64,000 nucleotides of DNA from an uncultured Psychrobacter sp. (GTDB taxonomy: Bacteria > Pseudomonadota > Gammaproteobacteria > Pseudomonadales > Moraxellaceae): assembly GCF_947495825.1 (NCBI RefSeq), contig NZ_CANMAH010000001.1:372001-436000 (forward strand), read 5' to 3'. The notes beneath the pieces are model-generated. The model saw nothing but the letters and a program-made list of their open reading frames with translations. It searched no databases and had not been told where the DNA came from. The translations under genes were made by a program, and so were the position numbers. Each line of letters opens with the position of its first letter. Position 1 is the first letter of the stretch. Of this stretch, positions 34,250-43,668 are shown piece after piece.

Positions 34250-35386
34250 ATGAAAATTTTAATTGCCCCCGACTCATTTAAAGAAAGCTTAGAAGCGCTG
34301 GATGTTTGCCGCGCTATTCAGTCTGGTTTTAGTCAGGTGTTTCCCAATGCTGACTATACGCTGCTGCCCATGGCTGATGGCGGCGAAGGCACCTCTGCGG
34401 TTCTCTCTTATGTACGGGGCGGACGCTGGAAAGAAGTGACGGTCAACGATCCACTTATGCGCCCCATCACCGCCAAGTATCTATTACTAGAAAACGAGAC
34501 GGCCGTGATTGAGATTGCACACGCCTGCGGTCTGCATTTATTGACGACGGATGAGCGCAGCCCGCTAGTCACCAGCACTTACGGGGTGGGTGAGCTGATC
34601 GCCGATGCGTTGGATGAAGGCGTCAAGCGCATCATTATTGGGCTAGGCGGTAGTGCTACCAACGACGCCGGACTCGGTATGCTAATGGCGCTGGGTATTA
34701 AGTTTTATGATCATGATGGCATGCCTTTGGTACAAGGCGGTAGTGCGCTTGCTCATCTGTCACAGCTAGATATCTCACAACTACATCCAAAACTGCAAGA
34801 TACCACCTTTGAAGTGGCCTGCGATGTCACCAATCCATTATGCGGATCATCAGGAGCTAGTGCTATCTTTGGGCCACAAAAAGGCGCTAGCCCTGAGCAA
34901 GTGGCGCTACTAGATAAGGCACTAAGTCATTTTGGAGAGGTATCTGAACAGCATGGCTATCAAAGCTGTCAAGACGTCGCGGGTGCTGGCGCTGCAGGCG
35001 GTCTTGGCTTTGCCTTGATGAGCTTTTGCGGAGCTAATCTTAAATCAGGGTTTGATACCGTGGCCGAGGCGGTCAGCTTACAAGCGCACATTACAAACGC
35101 TGACTTGGTGATTACTGGTGAAGGCAGGCTCGATGCCCAAAGCGCCATGGGCAAAGTCGCAGGTGGTATCAGCCAACTTGCCAAAGCTGGCGGCAAACCT
35201 GTGATTGCCATTTGCGGTAGCGTAGACAAACTGACCGCAGCTCAAGCCAGTCACTTTGACATTGTCATGCCCAGTATCCAAAAACTAGATAGCCTAGATA
35301 AGGTATTAGGCAGTGCTTATGACAGTATCGAGACCACTGCGGCCAATATTGCAGCGGCTATTAAGCTTGGGCAACGCATAGGATAA
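34250..35386 (+). CDS. glxK: Glycerate kinase
   Basis: 378 aa, the usual length of the GarK/GlxK family. Blocks include KILIAPDSFKESLEA at the N-terminus, MADGGEGT, IGLGGSATNDAGLGML, CDVTNPLCG, FGPQKGAS, GAGAAGGLGFAL and ITGEGRLDAQS. It phosphorylates D-glycerate, giving 2-phosphoglycerate (GarK-type) for glycolysis. It follows the GntP-type permease by 253 bp containing a dispersed repeat and converges on the LysR gene. GarK versus GlxK cannot be separated from sequence alone. Confidence 0.9.
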   Translation: MKILIAPDSFKESLEALDVCRAIQSGFSQVFPNADYTLLPMADGGEGTSAVLSYVRGGRWKEVTVNDPLMRPITAKYLLLENETAVIEIAHACGLHLLTTDERSPLVTSTYGVGELIADALDEGVKRIIIGLGGSATNDAGLGMLMALGIKFYDHDGMPLVQGGSALAHLSQLDISQLHPKLQDTTFEVACDVTNPLCGSSGASAIFGPQKGASPEQVALLDKALSHFGEVSEQHGYQSCQDVAGAGAAGGLGFALMSFCGANLKSGFDTVAEAVSLQAHITNADLVITGEGRLDAQSAMGKVAGGISQLAKAGGKPVIAICGSVDKLTAAQASHFDIVMPSIQKLDSLDKVLGSAYDSIETTAANIAAAIKLGQRIG

Positions 35387-35413
35387 GCCCTATTTATAAT
35401 GGTTAATGCTTGC

Positions 35414-36331
35414 TTATATCTCTTCACGTTTATAATTAAAGCCTTCTTCGTCGTATATTTGGTAAGTGACGGTTAATAAGGTTTTTAATAGCTCTGACTT
35501 ATCAAAATGCCTTACACTCATGACAATAGGCGAGGTTAAGAGTCCATCTTCAAACGGAATATAAGCCACCTCTTGACTTCGCATATGCTCAAGCGTCTTT
35601 GGCACGATCGTCAGCCCTTCCCCTGCTGCTACTAGGCCCAACGCAATATGTAACTCACGGACTTCGGTAAAATAATTCGCTTTTAAGTTACGCGCCTCAA
35701 ATAACTCCAATACATAATCAATAAAACTGGGACGCGGCGCTGTCGGATAGAGCAATAAATTCTCATTTGTCAGATCCATCAGGCGCACGCCAGCTTGTTG
35801 TTCTTGTGCCAAACGATGTCCTGAAGGAGCCGCAACGACCAAACTCTCTTCTCTTAATAACAACCGCCTAATAGAAGCATCTTCAAATAAAAGCCTGCCA
35901 AAACCCACATCTATTTTGCCATCTGTTAGCGCTTGTGTTTGCTGCCAAGAGTTCAGCTCATATAACTTAATATTTATATTGGGATAAATCTCACGAAAGC
36001 GTGCAATCACTCTTGGCAATATGCCATATAGTATTGATGATACAAAGCCAATAGATAACGAGCTGTCGAAGTTGCCCTTACGCATCGTCATGGCCCGCAG
36101 ATTGTCTGATTTTGTCAATATCTGAATGGCATGATCATAAAAAAACTCACCCGCTTCAGTAAGTCTTAAAGGGCGATTTTCTCTATCAATGAGCGTCACC
36201 CCTATCTCTTCTTCTAATTGTTTTATCTGCCGACTAAGCGGAGGCTGAGAGATAAATAAGCGCTCGGCCGCTTTATTGAAACTCTTTTCTTCTGCTACTG
36301 CCACAAAGTAGCGTAAATGCCTAAGCTCCAT
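35414..36331 (-). CDS. catM: LysR-family regulator of benzoate/catechol genes (CatM/BenM-like)
   Basis: 305 aa, close to CatM and BenM (303-304 aa). N-terminus MELRHLRYFVAVAEEKSFNKAAERLFISQPPLSRQIKQLE is the classic CatR/CatM/BenM helix-turn-helix, and GFVSSILYGILPRVIARFRE opens the effector domain. ATG 36331 has AAGGAAG 6 nt upstream; ATG 36337 is too close to that box. It is divergent from catB across a spacer holding a perfect ATAC-N7-GTAT site. It is expected to respond to cis,cis-muconate and possibly benzoate; BenM versus CatM type cannot be decided here. Confidence 0.88.
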   Translation of the reverse strand: MELRHLRYFVAVAEEKSFNKAAERLFISQPPLSRQIKQLEEEIGVTLIDRENRPLRLTEAGEFFYDHAIQILTKSDNLRAMTMRKGNFDSSLSIGFVSSILYGILPRVIARFREIYPNINIKLYELNSWQQTQALTDGKIDVGFGRLLFEDASIRRLLLREESLVVAAPSGHRLAQEQQAGVRLMDLTNENLLLYPTAPRPSFIDYVLELFEARNLKANYFTEVRELHIALGLVAAGEGLTIVPKTLEHMRSQEVAYIPFEDGLLTSPIVMSVRHFDKSELLKTLLTVTYQIYDEEGFNYKREEI

Positions 36332-36459
36332 TTTCATCTTCCTTGACTTGGCTATAAATGTGTTTCAAATAGGTATATCAGAAGCCAACAACAAGGACGA
36401 ACCTTATCCCTAAGCTTTATACCTATGGGAACATAACATGATAAAGGTTAAACCACAAA

Positions 36460-36474
36460 ATACCTAAAAGGTAT
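36460..36474 (+). promoter_or_regulatory. CatM/BenM-type operator upstream of catB
   Basis: ATAC-CTAAAAG-GTAT matches the ATAC-N7-GTAT recognition sequence established for CatM and BenM of Acinetobacter baylyi. It lies 115 bp before the catB ATG in the divergent spacer. A weaker half site (ATACCTATGGG) lies at about 36419. Confidence 0.8.
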
Positions 36475-36588
36475 TAAAAATGAACTAAATAGGTCTTAGA
36501 CATGGCTTTATTTAACATCTATAGTTCTTATTAAGCATAAGGATGTACGGCAGATAAATTAAAGATAACGCTTATGTTAAGGACAACT

Positions 36589-37749
36589 ATGATTCGCTCA
36601 ATTAACACCTTGCTAGTACCGATACCGACGATTCGAGAGCACAAGCTCGCTTGTACGGTCATGAAAGAGCAAGTATTAGTCTTAGTACATATTCAAACAG
36701 AAGATGGCTATGAAGGCTGGGGCGAAGCGACCACTATCGGTGGTCTAAGCTATGCTGAAGAAAGCCCTCACAGTATCAAGACTAATATCGATACCTACTT
36801 TACCCCCCTGCTATTGAAAGAGCAGCCAGCGAGCACGGCAAAAGCCATGCAGCTGCTCAGTCTGCATATCAATGGTAACCGCTTTGCCAAATGCGCCATC
36901 GAAACCGCCCTACTCGACATTGAAGGCAAACGCCTAAACCTACCCGTTAGCGAGCTCATCGGTGGACGCGTACGGGATCGCATTGAAGTGGCGTGGACCT
37001 TGGCCAGTGGCAATACCGCAACCGATATCAGCGAAGCCAAACAAATGGTCGAGCAAAAAAAACACCGCATCTTTAAATTAAAAATCGGTAGCAACCCTAT
37101 CCTTGATGATGTTGCGCATGTATTGGCAATTAAAAAAGCCCTGCCTGATTGCCGTATTAGCGTGGATGTCAATCAAGCATGGACGGAGCTTGATGCCACG
37201 CAAGGTATCAGCCTACTGCAAGCGGGCGGCGTTGACTTAATAGAGCAACCTATCTCTATGCGCAATCAAGCGGGTCTAAAACGTTTAAAAGAGCGCTTTG
37301 ATGTGGCCATCATGGCAGATGAAATTGTCCATGATCCACAGAACGCTTTTCAATTAGCCGCCAATCACTGTGCTGATGTCTTTGCCGTCAAGATCAATCA
37401 AGCAGGCGGACTCAAAGCAGCTTGTCTGATCGGTCAAATGGCACATCTGGCTGGTATTGAGCTGTATGGCGGCACAATGCTAGAAGGCCCGATTGGCACT
37501 GCCGCATCGGCGCATGTGTTCTCAACTTATCCTAGCCTAGCCTTTGATACTGAGCTTTTTGGCCCTCTGTTATTGACAGATGATGTGCTAGCGCAGCCAC
37601 TTGACTATCAAAACTTTGGCTTGACCGTGCCCACAGGCGCTGGGCTTGGTATAGAAGTCGATAGAGACAAGGTTTATCACTATGCCGAACAGGGCAGCGG
37701 CGTCTTGCCCAAGCTTTCGGAGAAAAACAAATATACCGCTGACACTTAA
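36589..37749 (+). CDS. catB: Muconate cycloisomerase
   Basis: 386 aa, enolase superfamily. It lactonises cis,cis-muconate to muconolactone. Catalytic KxK is in FKLKIGSN; metal ligands are the Asp in SVDVNQAW, the Glu in DLIEQPI and the Asp in IMADEIV; the opposite-face Lys is in FAVKINQAGG, and YGGTMLEGPIG closes the barrel. ATG 36589 has AAGGA 5-6 nt upstream, so the ATG at 36574 is rejected. First gene of the long catBCA-ben series. Confidence 0.93.
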   Translation: MIRSINTLLVPIPTIREHKLACTVMKEQVLVLVHIQTEDGYEGWGEATTIGGLSYAEESPHSIKTNIDTYFTPLLLKEQPASTAKAMQLLSLHINGNRFAKCAIETALLDIEGKRLNLPVSELIGGRVRDRIEVAWTLASGNTATDISEAKQMVEQKKHRIFKLKIGSNPILDDVAHVLAIKKALPDCRISVDVNQAWTELDATQGISLLQAGGVDLIEQPISMRNQAGLKRLKERFDVAIMADEIVHDPQNAFQLAANHCADVFAVKINQAGGLKAACLIGQMAHLAGIELYGGTMLEGPIGTAASAHVFSTYPSLAFDTELFGPLLLTDDVLAQPLDYQNFGLTVPTGAGLGIEVDRDKVYHYAEQGSGVLPKLSEKNKYTADT

Positions 37750-37791
37750 TGCAGTTAAGTTTATTTACTAACAACTAATAAGGAAATAGCA

Positions 37792-38082
37792 ATGTTATAT
37801 CACGTGAGAATGGATGTTTTGCTACCCACAGATATGGATGCTGATAAGGTTAACGAACTAAAAGCCACCGAAAAGGCACTCTCGCAAAAGCTACAAGAAC
37901 AAGGCAAATGGCGTCATATTTGGCGTGTGGCGGGCGAGTATTCTAACTTTAGCATCTTTGATGTCGATAGCAACGAAGAGCTACACGACATTATGATGTC
38001 GCTACCCCTTTATCCGTATATGAAAGTCGAGGTCACGCCATTACTACGTCATCCCTCTTCTATACGTAGTGATGACAGTTAA
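37792..38082 (+). CDS. catC: Muconolactone delta-isomerase
   Basis: 96 aa, exactly the usual family size. It converts muconolactone to 3-oxoadipate enol-lactone. Family blocks: YHVRMDVLLPTDMD, ELKATEKALSQKLQEQGKWRHIWRVAGEY in two parts, and FDVDSNEELHDIMMSLPLYPYM. AAGGAAATAGCA precedes the ATG. It lies 42 bp after catB. Confidence 0.95.
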   Translation: MLYHVRMDVLLPTDMDADKVNELKATEKALSQKLQEQGKWRHIWRVAGEYSNFSIFDVDSNEELHDIMMSLPLYPYMKVEVTPLLRHPSSIRSDDS

Positions 38083-38149
38083 AAAGTAATAATAGTTAAA
38101 AAAAACATGACAGCTAAGCCTATAAAACTATTTTTTAGATGTACCAAGA

Positions 38150-38171
38150 TATCGAGCAAGTCTGCTCGATA
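38150..38171. other. Hairpin between catC and catA
   Basis: TATCGAGCA (38150-38158) and TGCTCGATA (38163-38171) form a perfect 9-bp stem with an AGTC loop. No T-run follows, so it is not a standard terminator; it may stabilise or process the message upstream of catA. Confidence 0.55.
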
Positions 38172-38224
38172 CCATCTTAATTATCTACACGTTTGTTTAA
38201 TTAATTCCTCACTAGGAGAGAGAC

Positions 38225-39148
38225 ATGGAACGTACTCAAATTGAAGCATTGGCCAACCAGTTCATCAAAGGCAAGATTGACTTTCCAGATCAGGTCAATC
38301 CACGCGTACAAGAAATCGTCCTACGCATCGTAACCGACCTCATGCAAACCATTAACGATCTCAACATCACCGCCGATGAATATTGGGCGGGGGTCGAATA
38401 TATCGGAGATCTAGGCAAAGAAGCCGGTCTACTCTCACCGGGGCTTGGTTTTGATCACTTTATGGACTTGATGATTGAAGAAGACTTAAAGGCCGCCGGT
38501 CTTGACGGTGGCACTGTTCGTACCATCGAAGGTCCACTTTATGTCGCTGGGGCGCCAGAAGAAAAAGGCTTTGCGCGTTTAGATGATGGCACTGATCTTG
38601 ATAATGGTACGGTGCTGTTTATGCAAGGATACGTCTATGGCGAAGATGGACAGCCACTACCCAACGCCAAAGTTGAAGTATGGCACGCCAATAGCTTAGG
38701 CAACTATTCATTCTTTGATGAGTCGCAGTCGCACTTTAACTTACGTCGTAGCATTATCACCGATGAAAACGGCCATTATGCTTTTCGTAGCATTGTCCCA
38801 TTAGGGTACTCAGTGCCACCAGAAGGGATGACCCAAAAAGTATTGAGCGCGCTTGGACGTCATGGTCATCGCCCAGCTCATATTCACTTCTTTGTAAGTG
38901 CTGATGATCATCGTAAAGTAACCACGCAGATTAACATCGATGGCGATGAGTATTTATGGGATGACTTTGCCTTTGCTAGCCGTGAAGGTTTGGTACCAGA
39001 AGTGACGATGGTTGAAGACGCGGACAAGCTACAAGAAAAAGGACTGGATGCACCCTATGCCAGTATCGACTTTGACTTTCATCTGGTCAAAGACATTGAT
39101 GAGCCAGTACAAGGCAGTGAAGTTGAACGCCGCCGCGCGCAAGCTTAG
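38225..39148 (+). CDS. catA: Catechol 1,2-dioxygenase
   Basis: 307 aa, intradiol dioxygenase that opens catechol to cis,cis-muconate. Fe(III) ligands are visible: Tyr161 (LGNYSFFD), Tyr195 (VPLGYSVPP), His219 and His221 (HRPAHIHFF). The N-terminal helical dimerisation domain (residues about 1-100) is present. The ATG follows a GGAGAG box. Downstream of catC with a 142-bp spacer. Confidence 0.95.
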   Translation: MERTQIEALANQFIKGKIDFPDQVNPRVQEIVLRIVTDLMQTINDLNITADEYWAGVEYIGDLGKEAGLLSPGLGFDHFMDLMIEEDLKAAGLDGGTVRTIEGPLYVAGAPEEKGFARLDDGTDLDNGTVLFMQGYVYGEDGQPLPNAKVEVWHANSLGNYSFFDESQSHFNLRRSIITDENGHYAFRSIVPLGYSVPPEGMTQKVLSALGRHGHRPAHIHFFVSADDHRKVTTQINIDGDEYLWDDFAFASREGLVPEVTMVEDADKLQEKGLDAPYASIDFDFHLVKDIDEPVQGSEVERRRAQA

Positions 39149-39283
39149 TTGTTATTGAATACCAGCTATTGAACCCCATTAGCTCCTAAATTTTTTAGAT
39201 TTTTGCTTGATAGGCACACAGTTGTCGTATCAAGCGCCGCACCCTAACATCGTCTAACACCGTTATTTACAAGGAAGACAGCC

Positions 39284-40663
39284 ATGAGCGATCGAATTAA
39301 TCTTGTACCTGAAGGATCAGATATCGCTATCGATGAATTTTTAGAAGAAGATAAAGAACAAGGGATTTATCGCCTGCATCGCAGCGCCTTTACCAACGAA
39401 GAGCTATTTGAGCTTGAGATGAAACATATCTTTGAGAGCAATTGGGTTTATCTGGCTCATGAGACGCAAATCCCTGATAACAACGACTACTACACCTCAT
39501 ATATTGGGCGTCAACCGGTCATCGTTGCCCGTAATAAAGAAGGTGAGCTGCACTGTATGATTAATGCCTGCTCACATCGCGGCGCTCAGCTGTGCCGTCA
39601 CAAAAAAGGCAACAAAAGCACTTATACCTGCCCGTTCCATGGTTGGACTTTTAATAACTCAGGCAAGCTGTTAAAAGTGAAAGACCCGCGCGGTGCTGGT
39701 TATCCTGAAGGCTTTAATAAAGATGGCTCGCATGACTTAAAGCAAGTCAAACTTGCCAATTACAAAGGCTTCTTATTTGCCAGCCTTAACGATGATGTCG
39801 AACCAATTGAAGACTGGCTGGGCGGCTCAACCAAAATCCTCGATATGATTGTCAATCAATCACCAGAGGGTCTAGAAGTATTACGCGGCACCTCAACCTA
39901 TACCTTTGATGGTAACTGGAAGCTACAAGCTGAAAATGGCGCTGATGGCTATCATGTGTCGGCGGTGCATTGGAATTATGCGGCTACAACGGCTCGCCGC
40001 AAAGAGCAAGAAGCGGCCAAAGAAGATAACATCAAAGCCATGAACGCTGGTAAATGGGGTCGTCAAGGCGGCGGATTTTATTCTTTTGAAAATGGGCATT
40101 TACTGCTTTGGACGACATGGGAAAACCCACAAGATCGTCCAAACTACGCTTATCGTGAAGATTATATCGCCAATTATGGTGAAGCAATGGCTGATTGGAT
40201 GATTGGACGCTCGCGCAACTTATGCCTATATCCAAATGTCTATATCATGGATCAGTTCAGCTCACAGATACGTATGCTACGCCCATTAGCCGTTGATAAG
40301 ACTGAAGTCACCATTTGGTGTATCGCGCCAAAAGGTGAGAGCGATGAAGCACGTACTCGCCGCATTCGTCAGTATGAAGATTTCTTTAACGTGACTGGCA
40401 TGGCAACACCAGATGACTTAGAAGAATTTCGCTCATGCCAAGAAGGCTACAACGGTATCAAACTTGAATGGAATGATATGTGCCGAGGCTCTGAGCATTG
40501 GATAGAAGGCGCTGACGAAGGCGCAAAAGCCATTGATCTTAAACCTTTATTGAGCGGGGCCAAGACCGAAGACGAAGGCTTATATACCGTACAGCATCGC
40601 TACTGGCATGAAGAGATGAAAAAAGCCCTAGAGCATGAGCAGCAGTTGCACGGCGCAGGATAA
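39284..40663 (+). CDS. benA: Benzoate 1,2-dioxygenase, large (alpha) subunit
   Basis: 459 aa. Rieske cluster ligands are Cys96 and His98 ([11 protein letters not shown]) and Cys116 and His119 (TCPFHGW). The mononuclear iron site is in [11 protein letters not shown] (His224, His229, with bridging Asp221). It dihydroxylates benzoate to 1,2-dihydroxycyclohexa-3,5-diene-1-carboxylate with BenB and BenC. AAGGAAG precedes the ATG by about 7 nt. The whole ben set follows catA on the same strand. Confidence 0.95.
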   Translation: MSDRINLVPEGSDIAIDEFLEEDKEQGIYRLHRSAFTNEELFELEMKHIFESNWVYLAHETQIPDNNDYYTSYIGRQPVIVARNKEGELHCMINACSHRGAQLCRHKKGNKSTYTCPFHGWTFNNSGKLLKVKDPRGAGYPEGFNKDGSHDLKQVKLANYKGFLFASLNDDVEPIEDWLGGSTKILDMIVNQSPEGLEVLRGTSTYTFDGNWKLQAENGADGYHVSAVHWNYAATTARRKEQEAAKEDNIKAMNAGKWGRQGGGFYSFENGHLLLWTTWENPQDRPNYAYREDYIANYGEAMADWMIGRSRNLCLYPNVYIMDQFSSQIRMLRPLAVDKTEVTIWCIAPKGESDEARTRRIRQYEDFFNVTGMATPDDLEEFRSCQEGYNGIKLEWNDMCRGSEHWIEGADEGAKAIDLKPLLSGAKTEDEGLYTVQHRYWHEEMKKALEHEQQLHGAG

Positions 40664-40783
40664 TATGAGCGCTATGTATAAGACACTTATCTAAAGCAAC
40701 AGAAGGCAGGTATTCAAGCCAAATATGTTGCCAGTCATTTGCTGCAATATGTCAGGACTCACCAATATAAAAGGATTACGACA

Positions 40784-41281
40784 ATGAAAAACGCAACGGT
40801 TAGCATCGAAGATGTGCGTCAGTTTTTGTACCGTGAAGCGCGCTTACTCGATGAGAAAAACTGGGACGAGTGGCTCGCTTGTTATGACGAAGACTGCCCG
40901 TTTTGGATGCCAAGCTGGGATGATGATGGCGAGCTGATAAGCGACCCACTGCGAGAGATATCACTTATTTATTATCCTGATCGCCGTGGCCTTGAAGACC
41001 GCATCTTCCGTGTCGAGACTGAACGCTCTTCTGCAACTATCCCAGATACTCGCACCACACACAATCTCTCCAATATTGAATTGCTGGAGGATAACGATGG
41101 CATCGTTAGCGTCCGTTTTAACTGGATTAATAAATCCTACCGTTATCACGAGACCAACACTTATTGGGGATTCTCTAAATACAAGATAGACATGACTCAA
41201 GAGAGCCCAAAGATTTTGGATAAATATGTCGTCTTAAAAGATGATTATGTGCATCAAATTATGGATGTATATCACGTCTAG
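40784..41281 (+). CDS. benB: Benzoate 1,2-dioxygenase, small (beta) subunit
   Basis: 165 aa. Typical beta-subunit stretches are VRQFLYREARLLDEKNWDEW, DEDCPFWMPSW, LIYYPDRRGLEDRIFR and the C-terminal KYVVLKDDYVHQIMDVYHV. ATG 40784 has AAGGA about 8 nt upstream; the ORF opening at 40739 is not needed. It forms the hexameric oxygenase with BenA. Confidence 0.93.
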   Translation: MKNATVSIEDVRQFLYREARLLDEKNWDEWLACYDEDCPFWMPSWDDDGELISDPLREISLIYYPDRRGLEDRIFRVETERSSATIPDTRTTHNLSNIELLEDNDGIVSVRFNWINKSYRYHETNTYWGFSKYKIDMTQESPKILDKYVVLKDDYVHQIMDVYHV

Positions 41282-41457
41282 ACGCCTCACACTCTTGGTT
41301 ATGTTTACCAGCCAATATGCACAGTTAGATTTCTACAACGGACTCATTGATAGCCCAGCTGTTATCAACCAGCTTTATGAATTAGCCGTTATCAATGAGC
41401 CGATTAAAAAGACAGTTAGATTAGTTAGTAACCGTATGTTGAAAAGGGATATTTCTC

Positions 41458-42474
41458 ATGGAATATAATATTGCTCTACAGTTTGAAGACGGTGTCACAG
41501 GATTCATCAAATGCGAAGATGATGAAACCGTCGCCGAAGCGGCCTACCGCCAAAAATATAACATCCCTGTTGACTGTCTCGATGGTGCTTGTGGCACGTG
41601 CCGCTGCCATTGTGAGTCGGGCAGCTACGATATGCACCCTGATATGTATATCGAAGAGGCGCTAACTGAAGCTGAGGCCGAGGAAGGCTATGTTTTGACC
41701 TGTCAGATGATTCCTGAGAGCGACTGCGTGATTAAAGTGCCAAGCTCTTCTGAAGCCTGCAAAGTTGGCAAGTCAGTGTTCAAAGGTAAGCTACAACAGC
41801 TAAACGTACTGTCCGAGTCTACCATTCATTTTGGCGTTGATATTGAAAATCCAGACGCTTTGGTATTTCTTCCGGGTCAATATGTCAATATTCGTATTCC
41901 GGATTCTGATGAGACGCGCTCTTACTCATTTAGCTCTGTCCCTAGCGCTAAGCAGGCCGAATTCGTCGTCCGCAATATTCCTAATGGGAAGATGAGCACC
42001 TTTTTATCCGATATCGCGCAGATAGGTCAAGATATTGATTTTGAGGGGCCGTTTGGTAGCTTTTATCTACGCCCTCTTGTACGTCCTACTCTATTTTTGG
42101 CGGGTGGTACCGGTATCGCCCCTTTCTTATCGATGCTAAAGAGCTTAGAAGTATCGGGCGCTCATCACCCTGTCAAGATGGTTTATGGCGTTACCAATGA
42201 CGCTGATTTGATAGAGATTGAGAAGTTAGAAGAAGTCAAAAGCAATCATGCTTGGTTTGATTATCGTACGTGCGTGGCAACCGAAGACAGCAACCATGAG
42301 CGTAAAGGTTATGTGACAAGCCATGTCGAAGCTGATTGGTTAAATGATGGCGATGTGGATGTTTATCTGTGTGGTCCTTTAGCGATGGTCGATGCTGTCA
42401 GTAACTGGTTGGATACGAGCAGCTTAAAGCCTAGCAATTTTTATTATGAAAAATTCACCCCTAGTGAGCAGTAG
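41458..42474 (+). CDS. benC: Benzoate 1,2-dioxygenase reductase component
   Basis: 338 aa. N-terminal plant-type [2Fe-2S] ferredoxin with Cys40, 45, 48 and 82 (CLDGACGTCRC and LTCQM), then an FAD domain (ETRSYSFSSVP) and a NAD domain (FLAGGTGIAPFLSML, CGPLAMVDAV). It passes electrons from NADH to the BenAB oxygenase. AAAAGGG precedes the ATG. Confidence 0.95.
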   Translation: MEYNIALQFEDGVTGFIKCEDDETVAEAAYRQKYNIPVDCLDGACGTCRCHCESGSYDMHPDMYIEEALTEAEAEEGYVLTCQMIPESDCVIKVPSSSEACKVGKSVFKGKLQQLNVLSESTIHFGVDIENPDALVFLPGQYVNIRIPDSDETRSYSFSSVPSAKQAEFVVRNIPNGKMSTFLSDIAQIGQDIDFEGPFGSFYLRPLVRPTLFLAGGTGIAPFLSMLKSLEVSGAHHPVKMVYGVTNDADLIEIEKLEEVKSNHAWFDYRTCVATEDSNHERKGYVTSHVEADWLNDGDVDVYLCGPLAMVDAVSNWLDTSSLKPSNFYYEKFTPSEQ

Positions 42475-42551
42475 TAGATTATTAAGGTCAAACCCTAGCC
42501 AATGCCAGTAAAAATCAATCTTACTGCCAGATGAGTTTGAAAACTACAAAC

Positions 42552-42582
42552 TGTTACTGGCAATAAATTTTTGCCAGTAACA
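42552..42582. other. Perfect 12-bp hairpin between benC and benD
   Basis: TGTTACTGGCAA (42552-42563) pairs fully with TTGCCAGTAACA (42571-42582) over a 7-nt loop. A looser CCAGTAA/TTACTG dyad lies 50 bp upstream. No U-tract follows; possible mRNA processing site or remnant of the dispersed repeat, whose ends also contain CCAGTA. Confidence 0.6.
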
Positions 42583-42663
42583 TCTGCTAATTATTATATT
42601 TATCTTGAATTAAACACATACAGATATGCTCTAAAAATACAGTTTTGTTTTTAAGGAATGGCA

Positions 42664-43443
42664 ATGAGTAAGCGCTTTGATAATAAAGTATGTATCGTAA
42701 CGGGGGCTGCGCAAGGTATCGGGCGCGGGGTTGCTTTACGCTTAGCAAGCGAGGGCGGCAAGATAGTCATGGCAGACTTCTCACCGTTGGTAGAAGACGT
42801 GTTGGCAGAAATCACTGCAAATGGCGGAAACGCGACGACTATTCAAGCTGATCTTGAAACTTATCAAGGGGCACAAGAAGCCATCAATAAAGCGCTTGAT
42901 ACCTATGGACGTATCGATGTGCTAGTCAATAATGTCGGCGGTGCGATATGGATGAAGCCATTTATTAACTTCTCAGAAGAAGAGATTAATAAAGAAATCA
43001 GTCGCTCATTATTTCCGACATTGTGGTGCTGCCGCGCCGTATTACCAACGATGATTGAGCAGCAGTCTGGTACTATCGTCAATGTCTCTTCTATCGCGAC
43101 GCGTGGTATTAATCGCATCCCCTACTCTGCCTCAAAAGGCGGCGTCAACGCTATGACCGCATCACTCGCTTTTGAGTACGCAAACGATGGTATCCGTGTT
43201 AATGCGGTAGCGACTGGTGGCACAAAAGCGCCGCCTAGAAAGATTCCACGTAACGCAAAGCCTTTAACTGATGATGAAAAATCATGGATGGATGCAGTCG
43301 TCGATCAGACCATTGACCGCACCTTTATGAAACGCTACGGTACGATAGATGAGCAAGTCAACGCCATCGCATTTTTGGCTTCAGATGAGTCATCTTATAT
43401 CACTGGGAGTACCATTCCTGTGGGCGGCGGTGACGAGGGCTAA
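42664..43443 (+). CDS. benD: 1,6-dihydroxycyclohexa-2,4-diene-1-carboxylate dehydrogenase
   Basis: 259 aa, short-chain dehydrogenase. The cofactor motif is TGAAQGIG, NVGG is in place of NNAG (LVNNVGG), the catalytic Ser is in NVSSIA and Tyr-Lys are in YSASKGG. It oxidises and decarboxylates the benzoate cis-diol to catechol. ATG 42664 has AAGGA 6 nt upstream; the ATG at 42658 abuts that box and is less likely. Confidence 0.93.
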   Translation: MSKRFDNKVCIVTGAAQGIGRGVALRLASEGGKIVMADFSPLVEDVLAEITANGGNATTIQADLETYQGAQEAINKALDTYGRIDVLVNNVGGAIWMKPFINFSEEEINKEISRSLFPTLWCCRAVLPTMIEQQSGTIVNVSSIATRGINRIPYSASKGGVNAMTASLAFEYANDGIRVNAVATGGTKAPPRKIPRNAKPLTDDEKSWMDAVVDQTIDRTFMKRYGTIDEQVNAIAFLASDESSYITGSTIPVGGGDEG

Positions 43444-43532
43444 CCATATCAATTGAGCTTTTAAGTTGGGCAATACAGCGTTTAAACAGCGTTTAAACTA
43501 CTGTAGTTGATTAAATGTAAACAGTGCTCAAG

Positions 43533-43606
43533 GCTGCTGGGATGAATTTTACGAAGCCTTTGTCTGGCAAAGCGCACAGCAAGCGAGGAAAATTTATACC
43601 AGCGGT
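43533..43606. repeat. Dispersed repeat, copy B (~74 bp)
   Basis: Begins GCTGCTGGGATGAATTTT and ends AGGAAAATTTATACCAGCGG. It aligns along its length with copy A at 30219-30290, including the core GCACAGCAAGC. It sits in the benD-benE spacer. Confidence 0.75.
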
Positions 43607-43668
43607 AAACGTATCTTTTTTTGAACAAACTATGTTATCTGACTAGTGCTGATTTGCAAGGAAGCAAT

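Noticed and set aside
41241..41468. 75-codon ORF spanning the benB-benC spacer
   Set aside because: It overlaps benB's end and benC's start in another frame and resembles no known protein; the spacer is short and repetitive.
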